Shown here one piece after another: positions 41,933 through 53,243 of a stretch of 64,000 bases of DNA. The DNA comes from Notospermus geniculatus (lineage: Eukaryota; Nemertea; Pilidiophora; Heteronemertea; Lineidae), in contig NMRB01000963.1 in the NCBI GenBank assembly GCA_002633025.1, positions 38,492 to 102,491 of the forward strand, written 5' to 3'. A program made the position numbers and the translations under genes. Under the pieces are notes generated by a model. The model was not told where the DNA came from. It worked only from the letters and a program-made list of their open reading frames with translations, and did no database searches. The stretch's first letter is position 1. Every line of letters begins with the position of its first letter.

Positions 41933-44900
41933 TTTGTCCAGAAATATCATGTATCACGTGACCCGCTCACTCGAGGGGTCGTCTCAGCGGACAGTCTCGA
42001 CTTCACCACCACCATCGACATCATTCATTGAAGGGTGGTTGGATATTTGAAGGGAAGATACTCCGTTCTTCTGTAACTAAATGCCATTAACTTCAGAGCA
42101 TGTGTGTCACAAGTGTTCATCACAGTTTACAAAGGGAAAGACATTGAATGTGGTGTTGAGGGGGACCATCTCAAAAGTCTCTGATCATTCACATCTATTT
42201 CTCGAAGACGAAAAATAAACACTAACAAAATTTGACAGAAGTTTTTGTTCTTTATTTAAGGAACCTAACCTCAAAATGAATGCTGAGAACAGTAAAGTAG
42301 AAGACAATTAGAATGGTTCCAATCAGACCCCACAAAGACACCCCAAGTTACATCGGCAAAGAATAACACAGCCAACATGACGGAAAGTCTGAGCTGTCAC
42401 CAGCGTGACATCATAAACAAGGTATTCCTTGGCCATGTATCCGTAGACTCTGCCTTGTGACATGTTTCAAAGGAAATCCGGGAACGTCATTTGACCTTAT
42501 GCAGGGTGCATGTGACCAACTGACCACAGAAAGAACATGCTCATTCTTAGTGAGACACAAGAAGCCCTTTTGGAGGTCACAAGGAAACAACCTGGGGATA
42601 CGTGGCCTTATGTGGTGGGACTGCCCAGTTTGACAAGGGGTCTGAACAAGGGAAATTGTCTTAGTATTACACATAGGTAATATGCTTATCATCTTCATTA
42701 CAAGATTACATGAACGTTTCTAATGACTGCTCACAAGGGAATTCTCATTTTTCTTGTGTATTAACCATCTTGAATACGAAGCATACCGGTAGATACAAGA
42801 CATGGGCCAATTTCCATTTGCAATATAACGGATTACTCCAATGCGGACTTTTAAAAAACTTCCAGTGGTTGACATAACGATAAATAAAGAAGGCAACTAG
42901 AATAAAACACATAAAAGATACTAGTACCAGATGACGCTATTTTTTTGCCAAGAGCTGAGAGTTTTTCATATGCCATGAATCAAATCGCAATTACTGGTAA
43001 CAAAATGCAGTTGCAAATTTCTTAAGATGACCCCAAGGTTGATTCACTCATTTTTTACAATAATGATATATATAATATATATATATATAAGTAGCAGAAG
43101 CCAAAGCATGCTTTGTTTTCATACAGAGAGGCAGTATATATTCGAATTATAAACCCTTTCTGGACAAAGAGCAACTTATTTTCCTGTGTTGGGCAAAAAG
43201 ACCTTCCACTTTTGTAGAGCCAGCCTTGGTCACTCTGAGGCGTTGACAACAAGATTACCGCAACCATTGCAACAGAGAAAATTGAGATCAAATATAAGAA
43301 AAATTTTGGTGATGTTTGTTGACGTGTATAGACAATGTTACAGTGTCAGTTTAATCAAACACAAATTCCCCCTGTACAAGTTGCAATGCAAAACTGCGGT
43401 TATTTCTTACTATTATCTCATGAACATGAACTCTCAAAGTCACGAGGTAATGTGGAATGAATCTCTAGCAATGAATAAAGAAGTCCAGAGTGGGAGTTTT
43501 TTTAATTTCAGAACCTTCTGCCTATGTCATGGCTTTTTGATAAGAGCGGTGGTAGTTGGCGACGAAAATTGACGAAGAGAGAAAGGTCGTCCATTCAAAA
43601 AGACGTCCTTGCAACCCGTCTCGAAAACTGACATACTCAAACTTAAATCAACAGGCCAGAAAAACAATTATGATTTCAAGTGGAAATTCCTTCACCTTTC
43701 AAATGCACAGGGTGGAATGCATAGTTTTTTTTACTACAGAGTACAAACTAAGTCGTTATGTTAGGGTACAGAGTAAGTCCACCACCATAGATTTGGGCAG
43801 TAAAATAAAAGCATTAAAGTATCAAAGACCAGTGCTATTCTGGGTCGGCATTTTGATGGTTGGGTACAAAATCCATCAGAGCACATAGACACGAGCCTCT
43901 TTATGAAACATGACAGCACAACTGTATTTGACGATATCACTCAACATATCTCCTTCTGAGCTTTTTTATGAGGACCGAGATCCGGTTTGATATTTGCTGA
44001 TTTTTTAACACCAGATAAAAGGCATCAAAATGTTGGCCAAGTGGATGGATTTTACATTGTGATGTTATAAACTTATCTGCCAATTCGGTTTCAGCCGACG
44101 TGCAAAAACTAGTAATGAAGAGCACTGAGAATGGCACAAGTCAAAAAATTTGGAAAAACCCAAAAATGCAAACAAACCAGGGAGGTTTGCAGAAGTATAA
44201 AAAGTATTTTCATCACAAAACCACTCAAAATTAGTGTTGAAATGCTCTCCAAAAGAAAATGAAACTTCCATCAACAAAATAATCGTTAGTGTGAGGAGAA
44301 GGTGCATGTTTGTACATTTGTGGTGTAGGCCGACAGGACTAGAGCCCTATTGAGTGTCCGCAGGAGCTGATCAACTGGGTTTCATCGCAGGAATAAAGTC
44401 ATGGAACCAGACCGCAGAATGTCCGCCACAAATCAACGCATTGCAACGACATGTAAAGCCTCGCATTCAGTTTTACCACGACTCCAATTTTCTGATATCT
44501 GTTCAATTACAGCATGACTACAGAATACCAAACAATGAATTGATAGACCAACCTACAGCAGTATGGACAAAGATTTTTTGAAACCAAGGGGCAAAAACTG
44601 CAGACACATTTCTAATGTTTTCCTACATTAAGCCACGTTATGAAAATTTATCTACCGATCTACAAGACGAGATATTTCAGCTGGTGACGCACGGCAGAGA
44701 GCAAAGGACCATAGTGGAGACGACACAAACATTGGTATTATATAACCAACTCTGATAACAAATCATGTTACTCTTCATAAGTAACAACCTAAAAGATGGA
44801 GGCAAATGTCGCTGGTAAAAAGGCAGCCACATAATTTTGTCTGTATAACTTTCCATTGAGGCAAACAAACTCTAAGATTTGAGAAATTTAAGCACATTTG

Positions 44901-45099
44901 AGACATCAATCTGCTCTCCATCAGCCCAAAATATAGAAGTCCCTCATATCTCCCAAGACTCATCTTGAGCCACCAAGGGCTAAATTAAAATCGCTCAACC
45001 TCTGGCCTGGACTCCGGGGAGAGTAGTCGAAAAGCGAAGAACCCGAGTCCTTGATACTTCAAGACGCCCAACCCTGGGAGTACGAGCCCATCAGGAGTT

Positions 45100-45399
45100 C
45101 CGTAATTTTCGGGCTATAAGGCGAGGCCTTTTTCTTTGAAGAAGGGTCTAAAATTGGGGGTGCGCCTTATAGGGTGGTGCGCCTTATCTGTGGCTTGAGT
45201 CCAGCAATTTGATCAGAAGTGTCAAGACGCTGATGAACCCAAGCATTCAAGCATGCATGGATGATGCAATGAAGCATTCACTGACGAAACTGCGCCTTAT
45301 ACAGCAGTGCGTCTTATGTATGGATTTCGTCAAAGATTTTGGGTGAAATTAGGGGGTGCGCCTTATAGTCAGGTGCGCCCTATAGTCGCGAAAATACGG
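45100..45399. mobile_element. CCGTA-TTTTCG-ended MITE
   Basis: Ends CCGTAATTTTCGGGCTATAA and its near-inverse (TATAGTCGCGAAAATACGG). GTGCGCCTTATA repeats inside both ends. About 300 bp, non-coding. Confidence 0.75.
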
Positions 45400-46156
45400 T
45401 ACCTCCTACTGGCATAAAGAACCTCTCATTCTTGTTTTAAGAGCAGGAATACTAAAAGCATAAGCCAAATTTCAAGGTCTATAAACAGGTTTGGAAACAA
45501 CAGCCGAAATCATGTCTTGAAAGATCTCATCCTTCCACTTCATACAGCACATTACTTCCAGCACCAACTATTCAATTTTCATCTACAGCACATACCGGGT
45601 GACAATTTTTGTGACCATCAAGTAGTATTCAAGATGGAATGAATGATCCACAGCGACGAACACTTTCAGAGATCTTAAGTAAATGCTTCCACATGTTTTC
45701 CAATTGTTAGACTAGATGTTCTAACACTTCAGTGTTTCTAGGTACGTTATGACAGTTAAGGCTCATATGGTCAACTGGACAGTCTTCAAAATCGGCCTAG
45801 GCTCGACCTCAAATTCTAGCAATTACAAGAATATGTACATGTTTGAGAATATAGTTGTTACCAGATTCACAGGGCAACATCTTGTCTAAAAGCAACCTAT
45901 CAGCCACATTTTGCTACTATGATAACAAATAGTCTTACGACCCACAACCTTAATCTTTCAATACAGGCTAACCATCCACTGGGCCATCTTCCAATTCTAC
46001 CCCAAGACCGCTAATTTTTAGGGTAATGACGTTATGGTATGCAATACTGCATGAAAAGTCTTGAGCAAATTATGACAATCCTAACACAAGAAAGTTTTAG
46101 TGACATACAGGGAACATGGTCAAATTAGTGGGCATCTTCATGGAAAACACTCTAAA

Positions 46157-47211
46157 CATGCAAAATGGGCCCAATGATGAACCAGAAACAGTGATTATCA
46201 TTTTCTGAAACCTTGCCATATGAAATGATTCGAACTTATATAAAACCAAACCACTACTATCTACAAGATGGTACTCGAGCAAACCCATGTCGATGAAAGA
46301 CCAAAATGTATTCACTTATTTATCGGACAGATCTTTAGGTATTCCTGTTTTTCAGCAATCATGCAGGAAACAATCATAGAGAGGGTATTTTTTTCTCAAT
46401 TGGTAACTCTACAGTCCTTTTTAGGTTACAAGGTCCCTACATTAGTTCAACTTAAGCAGTCCAGGAGTAGCACTAAATCATGTACATGTAGAGAGGATGC
46501 ACATTAAAGGCTAGTCAATAAGATGAAACCAATACACTGTTCAAATCCACCAGCAAACAAAAGATCATGGGGGACATAATCTGTAGAGGTTTAGAGCTAC
46601 ACCTGTCCTCAGGTATGGTATGCAAAGCCGGGTTATTGTTTTCAGTTGCCGTGACCAAAAAATTCAGAACTCTCTTATTACATAATTTGACTAGCAAAGG
46701 TTGCGGCTGAACAAATTTGATTGAAACAGACAGATCATGCAGCCGTTACAAAACGAGAAAGCAACATTAGGTCAACTTGTCACGGCAAAAGAAAACCTCC
46801 TACCAACCAGAAGCAAGTTCTGTGCACATACAAGTCACATATAATAATGATCATACACAGATGTCATTATTTTTCTGCATCAATTAACAACTACAGTGGA
46901 ACCCCGGTCAACAACCACCTCAGTAAAACGACCAACCCGCAAACACGACTACAAACCAACTGTCCTGAATGGTGTCTTATTTCCCATTTAAAGACCCCGC
47001 TAAGCTGACCACCCCAATATCCAGACCGCGACCACTGCTTTTGTTCTCCCAAATGACTTTCGACCCGGGTAACCCGACCATGAACACCCTAATTGCCCTA
47101 ATCAGGGCTAATTAGCCTGAGACAATCGCGATTACCAATTAGACCAAACACTAACAGTGGGTGCAACAGACCAAGAAAGTTAGCAAACAACTCACTGACA
47201 ATCAAGAAGCC
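46157..47211. repeat. ~1.05 kb direct repeat, copy 1
   Basis: Matches 47213-48255 with a few percent small differences. The second copy starts directly after a single N at 47212. Confidence 0.9.
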
Positions 47212-47212
47212 N
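47212..47212. other. Single ambiguous base at a repeat junction
   Basis: N exactly between two direct-repeat copies, the mark of a contig join. Confidence 0.8.
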
Positions 47213-48255
47213 CATGCAAAATGGGCCCAATGATGAACCAGAAACAGTGATTATCATTTTCTGAAACCTTGCCATATGAAATGATTCGAACTTATATAAA
47301 ACCAAACCACTACTATCTACAAGATGGTACTCGAGCAAACCCATGAACGACCAAAATGTATTCACTTATTTTTCAGACAGATCTTTAGGTATTCCTGTTT
47401 TTCAGCTATCATGCAGGAAACAATCATAGAGGGGGTATTTTTTTCTCAATTGGTAACTCTACAGTCCTTTTTAGGTTACAAGGTCCCTACATTAGTTCAA
47501 CTTAAGCAGTCCAGGAGTAGCACTAAATCATGTAGAGAGGATGCACATTAAAGGCTAGTCAATAAGATGAAACCAATACACTTCAAATCCACCAGCGAAC
47601 GAAAGATCAGGGGGGACATAATCTGTAAGGTTTAGAGCTACACCTGTCCTCAGGTATGGTATGCAAAGCCGGGTTATTGTTTTCAGTTGCCGTGACCAGA
47701 AAATTCAGAACTCTCTTTTTACATAATTTGACTAGCAAAGGTTGCGGCTGAACAAATTTGATTGAAACAGACAGATCATGCAGCCGTTACAAAACGAGAA
47801 AGCAACATTAGGTCAACTTGTCACGGCAAAAGAAAACCTCCTACCAACCAGAAGCAAGTTCTGTCCACATACAAGTCACATATAATAATGATCATACACA
47901 GATGTCATTATTTTTCTGCATCAATTAAAACAACTACAGTGGAACCCCGGTCGACAACCACCTCAGTAAAACGACCAACCCGCAAACACGACCACAAACC
48001 CACTGTCCTGAATGGTGTCTTATTTCCCATTTAAAGACCCCGCTAAGCCGACCACCCCGATATCCAGACCGCGACCACTGCTTTTGTTCTCCCAAATGAC
48101 ACTTTCGACCCCGGTAACCCGACCATGAACACCCTAATTGCCCTAATCAGGGCTAATTAGCCTGAGACAATCGCGATTACCAATTAGACCAAACACTAAC
48201 AGTGGGTGCAACAGACCAAGAAAGTTAGCAAACAACTCACTGACAATCAAGAAGC
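47213..48255. repeat. ~1.05 kb direct repeat, copy 2
   Basis: Counterpart of 46157-47211. Sequence continues past 48255 into the complete pogo-like element, whereas copy 1 is cut off inside it. Confidence 0.9.
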
Positions 48256-48450
48256 TATCAATAAACAAAACAACTAGACCAGCTGATCGACTGATCATGG
48301 GAGTTAGGCAGGCAGGATCTGCCGTTTTGGTCACCGACGATCATGTCTCGGCAGCCAACTCTCAGACGTGATCTCAGTAACGCGACCACCCCGCTAACAC
48401 GACCACTTGAGCAAGGTCCCGTCGGTGGTCATGTTACCGGGGTTCCACTG
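47937..48450. mobile_element. Pogo/Tigger-like MITE, ends CAGTGGAACCCCGGT
   Basis: CAGTGGAACCCCGGT at the left, ACCGGGGTTCCACTG at the right, flanked by TA on both sides (Tc1/mariner-type target). Interior is rich in CGACCACC-like words and non-coding. A truncated copy starts at 46894. Confidence 0.8.
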
Positions 48451-48789
48451 TACTTATGATCTTAATTGGAGAAGCTATTTGCGATGAACTGCCGTGAAAA
48501 ACACAAATTTCAGCGGTTATACTTTTCAGCATCTGGAATCAACCTTTAATTGCTCTCTTAGTGAAATAGGCTTCATTTTCAGGGAAATTCATCTTGATCA
48601 TCAACATTGCTACTCCAGTCCTTGCGTAGCTTGCATGAATAATGTTCATGTACATGTAGAAAATGTAAATTGCCACTATGTAAAAAATGTCCTGTGCTTT
48701 CTGCACTCTTCTACCGAAGAGCGTCTCTCGTCTTCAACTTTTTAGCAAAACCCATTCCGCTTTACTTTGAGATGGCAATGTAATTCTGC

Positions 48790-49702
48790 CTACATGGCCA
48801 TCGACTCCAAATATTCAGCAATGGCTCCAACAGCTTTGTTACAATTACCTTGCTGACCTCCTTCTGGACAATGACCAATCACAATAGCTGTAACAAAGGA
48901 AACAGAATATCATCACCAATCAAAATAGCTGTAACAAAAGAAAAGGAATCTAATCACAAATATTGCCTACAAGGACTTGAAATAAACAACTGAACTGACA
49001 TATACAGGGTAACAGTTCAGTTTAGATTCCCGAAAAAAAAATACCCACCTGTTTTAGAACACTGTAATGTAACTGCACCCTCTCCTTTTCTTTTACCCAT
49101 AACCACCTTATCATCTTCTACTCGAAGGAATTGATACTTTACACTGCCTAAATATATGCCGTTAGCTTGTAAAGGTCCAAATGATTTACTCTTAAAGCAA
49201 TTGGCAACATTCCTTCCTTCTTCACCTACTAATGAATAATTCTGAAAGAAAAAAAAATGAATTAATGTCAGTCATAATTTCCACCACAATGGTGTCTGGG
49301 AAAAACTCAAGGGCAGTCATACAAATACTTACATTAGGGTATGTGGGGCTTGTCCATGGGGCTCCACCGTCTAAACCAATTATGCACGCTTTGTCTATGT
49401 GAGCTGTACCTACAAAATGAGGACTCATTGCTTAGCATAGTATAGGATACAGATACATGTAATATTGGAAAGAAGGAGAATACCAAGATAAAGACTCGCA
49501 CACAAGGAATCTAAAACATGTAAAACCCTTTATGTTACAAGGCGTAATATCAAATACTGACTGGTTCCTATACTGTAAAGTAAATTACGGTTGGATCTCT
49601 CTCAGTAAGGTCAAGAATTGGCTGTTTCATTTCAAATCAAATCTTACCACTGGCATCTTTGCTCTGGGCAATTATATTATCAATGTATGAATCCCAACTC
49701 AT
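48790..49702 (-). CDS. Profilin
   Basis: Four coding exons: 49702-49648, 49409-49333, 49241-49049, 48887-48790 (stop), in phase, 423 nt, 140 aa, the usual profilin length. Starts MSWDSYIDNIIAQSK, the classic N-terminal helix, followed by KACIIGLDGGAPWTSP, then the central sheet (LGSVKYQFLRVEDDKVVMGK) and a C-terminal helix (AVGAIAEYLESM). Profilin binds G-actin, poly-proline and phosphoinositides and controls filament growth in the cytoplasm. An acceptor at 49722-49723 shows the start exon is preceded by a non-coding exon. A second AATAGCTGTAACAAA-like copy of the last-exon acceptor lies about 40 bp upstream at 48925-48940. Confidence 0.93.
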
Positions 49703-50474
49703 TTTGAAAGATTAGGTTTATCTGCAATGAAAAACAAAACATAACCATCAGGCATCATGGTATAATTTAAACAGAACACTAAAATATCAAAGTATCTCCA
49801 AAATCTTGTCCAGATGAACCAAGAACTGATACCGTATTATGCCTCATCATAGGCTATGGGCCTACTACGAGGGCTACCAGTTCTCCGCCACAGTTATCTC
49901 CGGGGGGGGGGGGCACTCCCCACACTCTGGCCATACACCATGTGTGTTCCTTGCTTTTTCAAAAGACCCTCTCTGGTGGGATCAGTGAATTCATGATTCC
50001 CATCCCTCCAGCTGGCAAAAAGAATATCCCCACCCCCTCAAACTGGCAGTGTGCGACCACCTCCATTCCCTCTAGCTGGAGGATGTTCAGGGTAGCTTGT
50101 TGCAGGAGATGAACTCTTCCATGTTTCAAGGTTAGGGAAGTAGAAAGACAACAGAAAAGAATTACTATGTATTGATCTGAATTACAAAGTTTGAACTCAT
50201 CTGATGATCTATCTAGGCCTAGGCCTAGGCCTATTCTAAAAAATAGTCACCGTGTCCGTGTTGACGTCAGTGTCCCTATAGGAACGTCGCTAATTCTAGG
50301 GACGAACTGGCCGTCGCTAGCTGATCTAGTGTGGGTCCCCGACCTGCTACTTAACTTGACCCCTTCTTAGTAGGACCTAGGCCTATATGCTTTAGGGCCT
50401 AGGCTAAGTCCGAGGCCTGGACACTGGTGTGGTGGGAGTGCATGTGGCTACTACCGGTAGGCCTACCTAACCTA

Positions 50475-50907
50475 CTCTTCATTCCAAATCCCCTTGGCGC
50501 GAGGTTTTCGGCCGATATCTCCTCAACGGCTGGGCCAAATTCAACATACCATACATCAATAAACTTGTCTTTCTTGCCGGTATCTTTCTGCTATCTTCAT
50601 TTTTTGCGTAAGGCCTGCATAACGGATCTCTTTCTCAAAACCCATTTCATTTCTCGATGCTGTTCAGTGCAGTTTACACGTGCGCGATGCATTGCGTCAT
50701 TTCAAAATGGCCGCCATTTCGGCCGTCAGCACAAACGGTGATTTGTGAAACAACTTTTTTCTGTCACGTTTTTCGGGAAATTGACTGTGATGATGGCTGT
50801 ACCGCCAAGAAAGATAAGTCAACTGATGTATGTTTCATCAAAATTGGCCCAGCCGTTGCGGAGCTATCGTTGATAAACCTCGCGCCAAGGGGATTTGGAA
50901 TGGAGAG
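50475..50907. mobile_element. MITE with ~32-bp inverted ends
   Basis: CTCTTCATTCCAAATCCCCT at the left and AGGGGATTTGGAATGGAGAG-type inverse at the right. Inner segments GGCTGGGCCAAATT / AATTGGCCCAGCC also pair, giving a long imperfect hairpin of 433 bp. Confidence 0.82.
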
Positions 50908-50912
50908 TAGGC

Positions 50913-51018
50913 CTGTCGCGTCGGCTGCTAGGCCGACTGCTAGCCTAGTGCTAGCCTGGTCCTAACTGTCGCGTCGGCTGCTAGGCCGACTGCTAGCCTA
51001 GTGCTAGCCTGGTCCTAC
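50913..51018. repeat. 53-bp tandem duplication
   Basis: CTGTCGCGTCGGCTGCTAGG occurs at 50913 and 50966; the two units are identical to the closing GGTCCTA. Confidence 0.9.
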
Positions 51019-51389
51019 CTTTAGCCTATGGATAAAACTGACAGAGCTGAGGATAACAGAATGTTGCTGTGCCTGTTCATGAAATAGTGAGACTAAATAA
51101 AAGGCATGTGAGGCGAGATCAGGTCATGCATGTCATCAGTGTCAGTGTGGGAGGGCTGGGGCAGCTGACGAATGGAGGAACGGGCGGAAACTGGGAGTTG
51201 ACAAAGGTTTGCCCAAATTAGGAGAAATACACAATTTGGAACAAAAGGACTGCGACAGACTTATGCAGCAGAAACAACATAACATTGCCGAACTAGGACC
51301 GCGTGAAAGGGCCAAAATAACGCTGTCATGGCTGTGGTGGAGAATAGACAACATTTCCCAAATCCCATTCGCGCCAGCCTACGTCAAAT

Positions 51390-51719
51390 ATGGCCGCCCC
51401 ACACTTCCCGGTGCACGACCGGCGGCATGAACTGTCTAGAGCGTTCTGGGCAACTTACACACGTACACACAAAGAATTTCACGTACATTTAAGATCTACT
51501 AATAACGAAAAGATTAACGAGTCAGTTGGTGCATTTATATCGCAAATTACCCCGAACTCACCACGCTTTTGTGGAAATTTAAACACCAGTTTTCGCCCGA
51601 GCTTTACCCGGAATATGGCGGCTCGTGAACAGGAAGACGAATTGGCGATACACCGGCATCCGGAATTCATGAGTAATACACCAAATCAACCACTGAAAAG
51701 GTACCATTGGGAAATTTGA
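51390..51719 (+). CDS. Unrecognised open frame, possible first exon
   Basis: 109 codons. An internal ATG at 51615 within AATATGGCGGC gives MAAREQEDELAIHRHPEFM..., followed by a possible donor AAAAG|GTACCA at about 51702. The ATGGCGGC context resembles other starts in this window. No homology recognised and no downstream exons found before the gap, so chance remains likely. Confidence 0.2.
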   Translation: MAAPHFPVHDRRHELSRAFWATYTRTHKEFHVHLRSTNNEKINESVGAFISQITPNSPRFCGNLNTSFRPSFTRNMAAREQEDELAIHRHPEFMSNTPNQPLKRYHWEI

Positions 51720-52315
51720 AAAATTTATATTCGAATGTGTGACTTCTCTTACCAAAGGCTTTCCAATTTTGCTTCGAAATTAAGAAAAATGCAGAGCAAG
51801 AGTTTAAAGAGTATGATTTGTATAAAATGCGGAATGATCAGCGCTCGGCACCCGGAAACCACACCCTTCACTTCTGTTTGCCTAAAATCCGACCCACGCC
51901 CACTTAATACACAAGCCGTCAGCACCTTTCTTGGTCATCTGACTAATCATAGAGCTGGGGCGGGTTGATCTAAGGGAGGTGTAGGGTAGGGCAATCATCT
52001 CTTTCATCATTTTAAAAGATCCAATTTTAACTATAGGTAAATGAGTCCATGGCCATGCGTGCGGTGGCAGCTGTATACGGGAGGTTGGCATCTTTTGGTG
52101 CTTGTCATCTGCGCCAATGAATTTAAACCATAAAAATAATGTAAGAATAACGCTAATTACAATTTACAGTTGAAATATGTATTCAGTGAAGCGCCGAATT
52201 TATTCGAACAGTCGTGTGCCAGTGCGCGATGTCAGCTTTTCATTGACGATGGACACAACGCTCAACATGCTCAGGAACGCATTGAAGACTGAAAAATGTC
52301 ATGTTTCGCGCCCTT

Positions 52316-52366
52316 CATTATCATCATCATCACCATCATCATCATCAGAAGCAGCAGCAGCAGCAG
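52316..52366. repeat. (CAT)n/(CAG)n compound microsatellite
   Basis: TCATCATCATCACCATCATC-type run followed by five CAG units. Confidence 0.9.
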
Positions 52367-52451
52367 ATCTTCACGTTCTGAAATTAATTTCTGGTCAATA
52401 TGATAAGGCCTGAGCCTGTGCCAGTTAAAACTCAGTGCAGTCGACACGCCG

Positions 52452-52631
52452 AAGCCAAGCGCACATTGCGACAAAACTCAATGCGTTAGGACTAGGTAGG
52501 CGTGTTTGTTCAAATCGACTGACCTGGCTGAATGACGAATCGACAGCGCGTTGGGTCAGTCGACTCACTAAAAACACCCCTAACGCCAAGGCCGTACGCA
52601 TTGAGTTTTGCCGCAAATGTGCGCTAGGCTT
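52452..52631. mobile_element. Inverted-repeat element, ends AAGCC(A)AGCGCACATT
   Basis: Left AAGCCAAGCGCACATTGCG then CAAAACTCAATGCGTTAG; the right side is its inverse with small gaps, ending TGTGCGCTAGGCTT. 180 bp. Confidence 0.75.
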
Positions 52632-53045
52632 TATGGTCAACAAAAGGTAGTCAGCTTTGGCAAATTTCTGCATCACAGACCTGGTCGGATCCAGGGTTGG
52701 CAGAAGCTCGCCGGACGTGGCGAGCACTGAAAGCGCAAAGCCCACCAAGTGTCTGGGGGCCCTCCCCCCCCCCATTTGCCCCCATGCTTTTTACATGAAT
52801 TTTCCTGGCATCTGGGAGCAAATTACTCGAATTTTTATGTGACTGAATTTTTATTGCTAAAAAAACCATTGCTCTGCCAAAAAATAGGGGGCGTACGCCC
52901 CCCCCCCTAAATCCGAACCTGCACCAAATACTTTTTATCGGAAGGAAAAACGCCCTATACACACACCCTACAACGAACAAGGGACCAGTCGACGTGAGGC
53001 GACTAGTCGTCTAACGAGCCGATGAATCCGTTCCGATTTCCGAGT

Positions 53046-53243
53046 NNNNNNNNNNNNNNNNNNNNNNNNNNNNNNNNNNNNNNNNNNNNNNNNNNNNNNN
53101 NNNNNNNNNNNNNNNNNNNNNNNNNNNNNNNNNNNNNNNNNNNNNNNNNNNNNNNNNNNNNNNNNNNNNNNNNNNNNNNNNNNNNNNNNNNNNNNNNNNN
53201 NNNNNNNNNNNNNNNNNNNNNNNNNNNNNNNNNNNNNNNNNNN
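53046..53243. other. Assembly gap (198 N)
   Basis: Run of N. Sequence to the right looks different in repeat content from that to the left. Confidence 1.

Larger units (their letters stand above)
38308..42132 (-). repeat. AIG1 5' cassette, copy 2 (distal)
   Basis: Direct repeat of 34671-38155. Carries intact exons A, B and C, an E2 copy, a candidate terminal exon with its own AATAAA, the SINE, the MITE, and a private palindrome at 41176. Copies of E3-E5 are absent from the window. Confidence 0.88.
42133..48789. other. Gene-poor region between the AIG1-like gene and profilin
   Basis: No coding exons recognised on either strand; open frames here are short and unrelated to known families. It may include a long profilin 3' UTR (an AATAAA on the minus strand lies at 42256-42251) but that is unproven. 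Holds an inverted-repeat element at 45100, a duplicated ~1.05 kb block at 46157-48255 and a pogo-like MITE. Confidence 0.5.
49722..53045. other. Profilin 5' flank and repeats up to the assembly gap
   Basis: Profilin promoter and non-coding first exon expected here. GC-richer DNA with CTAGGCCTAGGCCTAGGCCT at 50215. Contains a MITE at 50475, a 53-bp duplication at 50913, a candidate open frame at 51390, a CAT/CAG microsatellite and a MITE at 52452. Confidence 0.45.

Noticed and set aside
44065-44307. Small secreted protein (80 codons, hydrophobic start) on the minus strand
   Set aside because: No homology, splice context or conservation evidence; length is within chance for this region.
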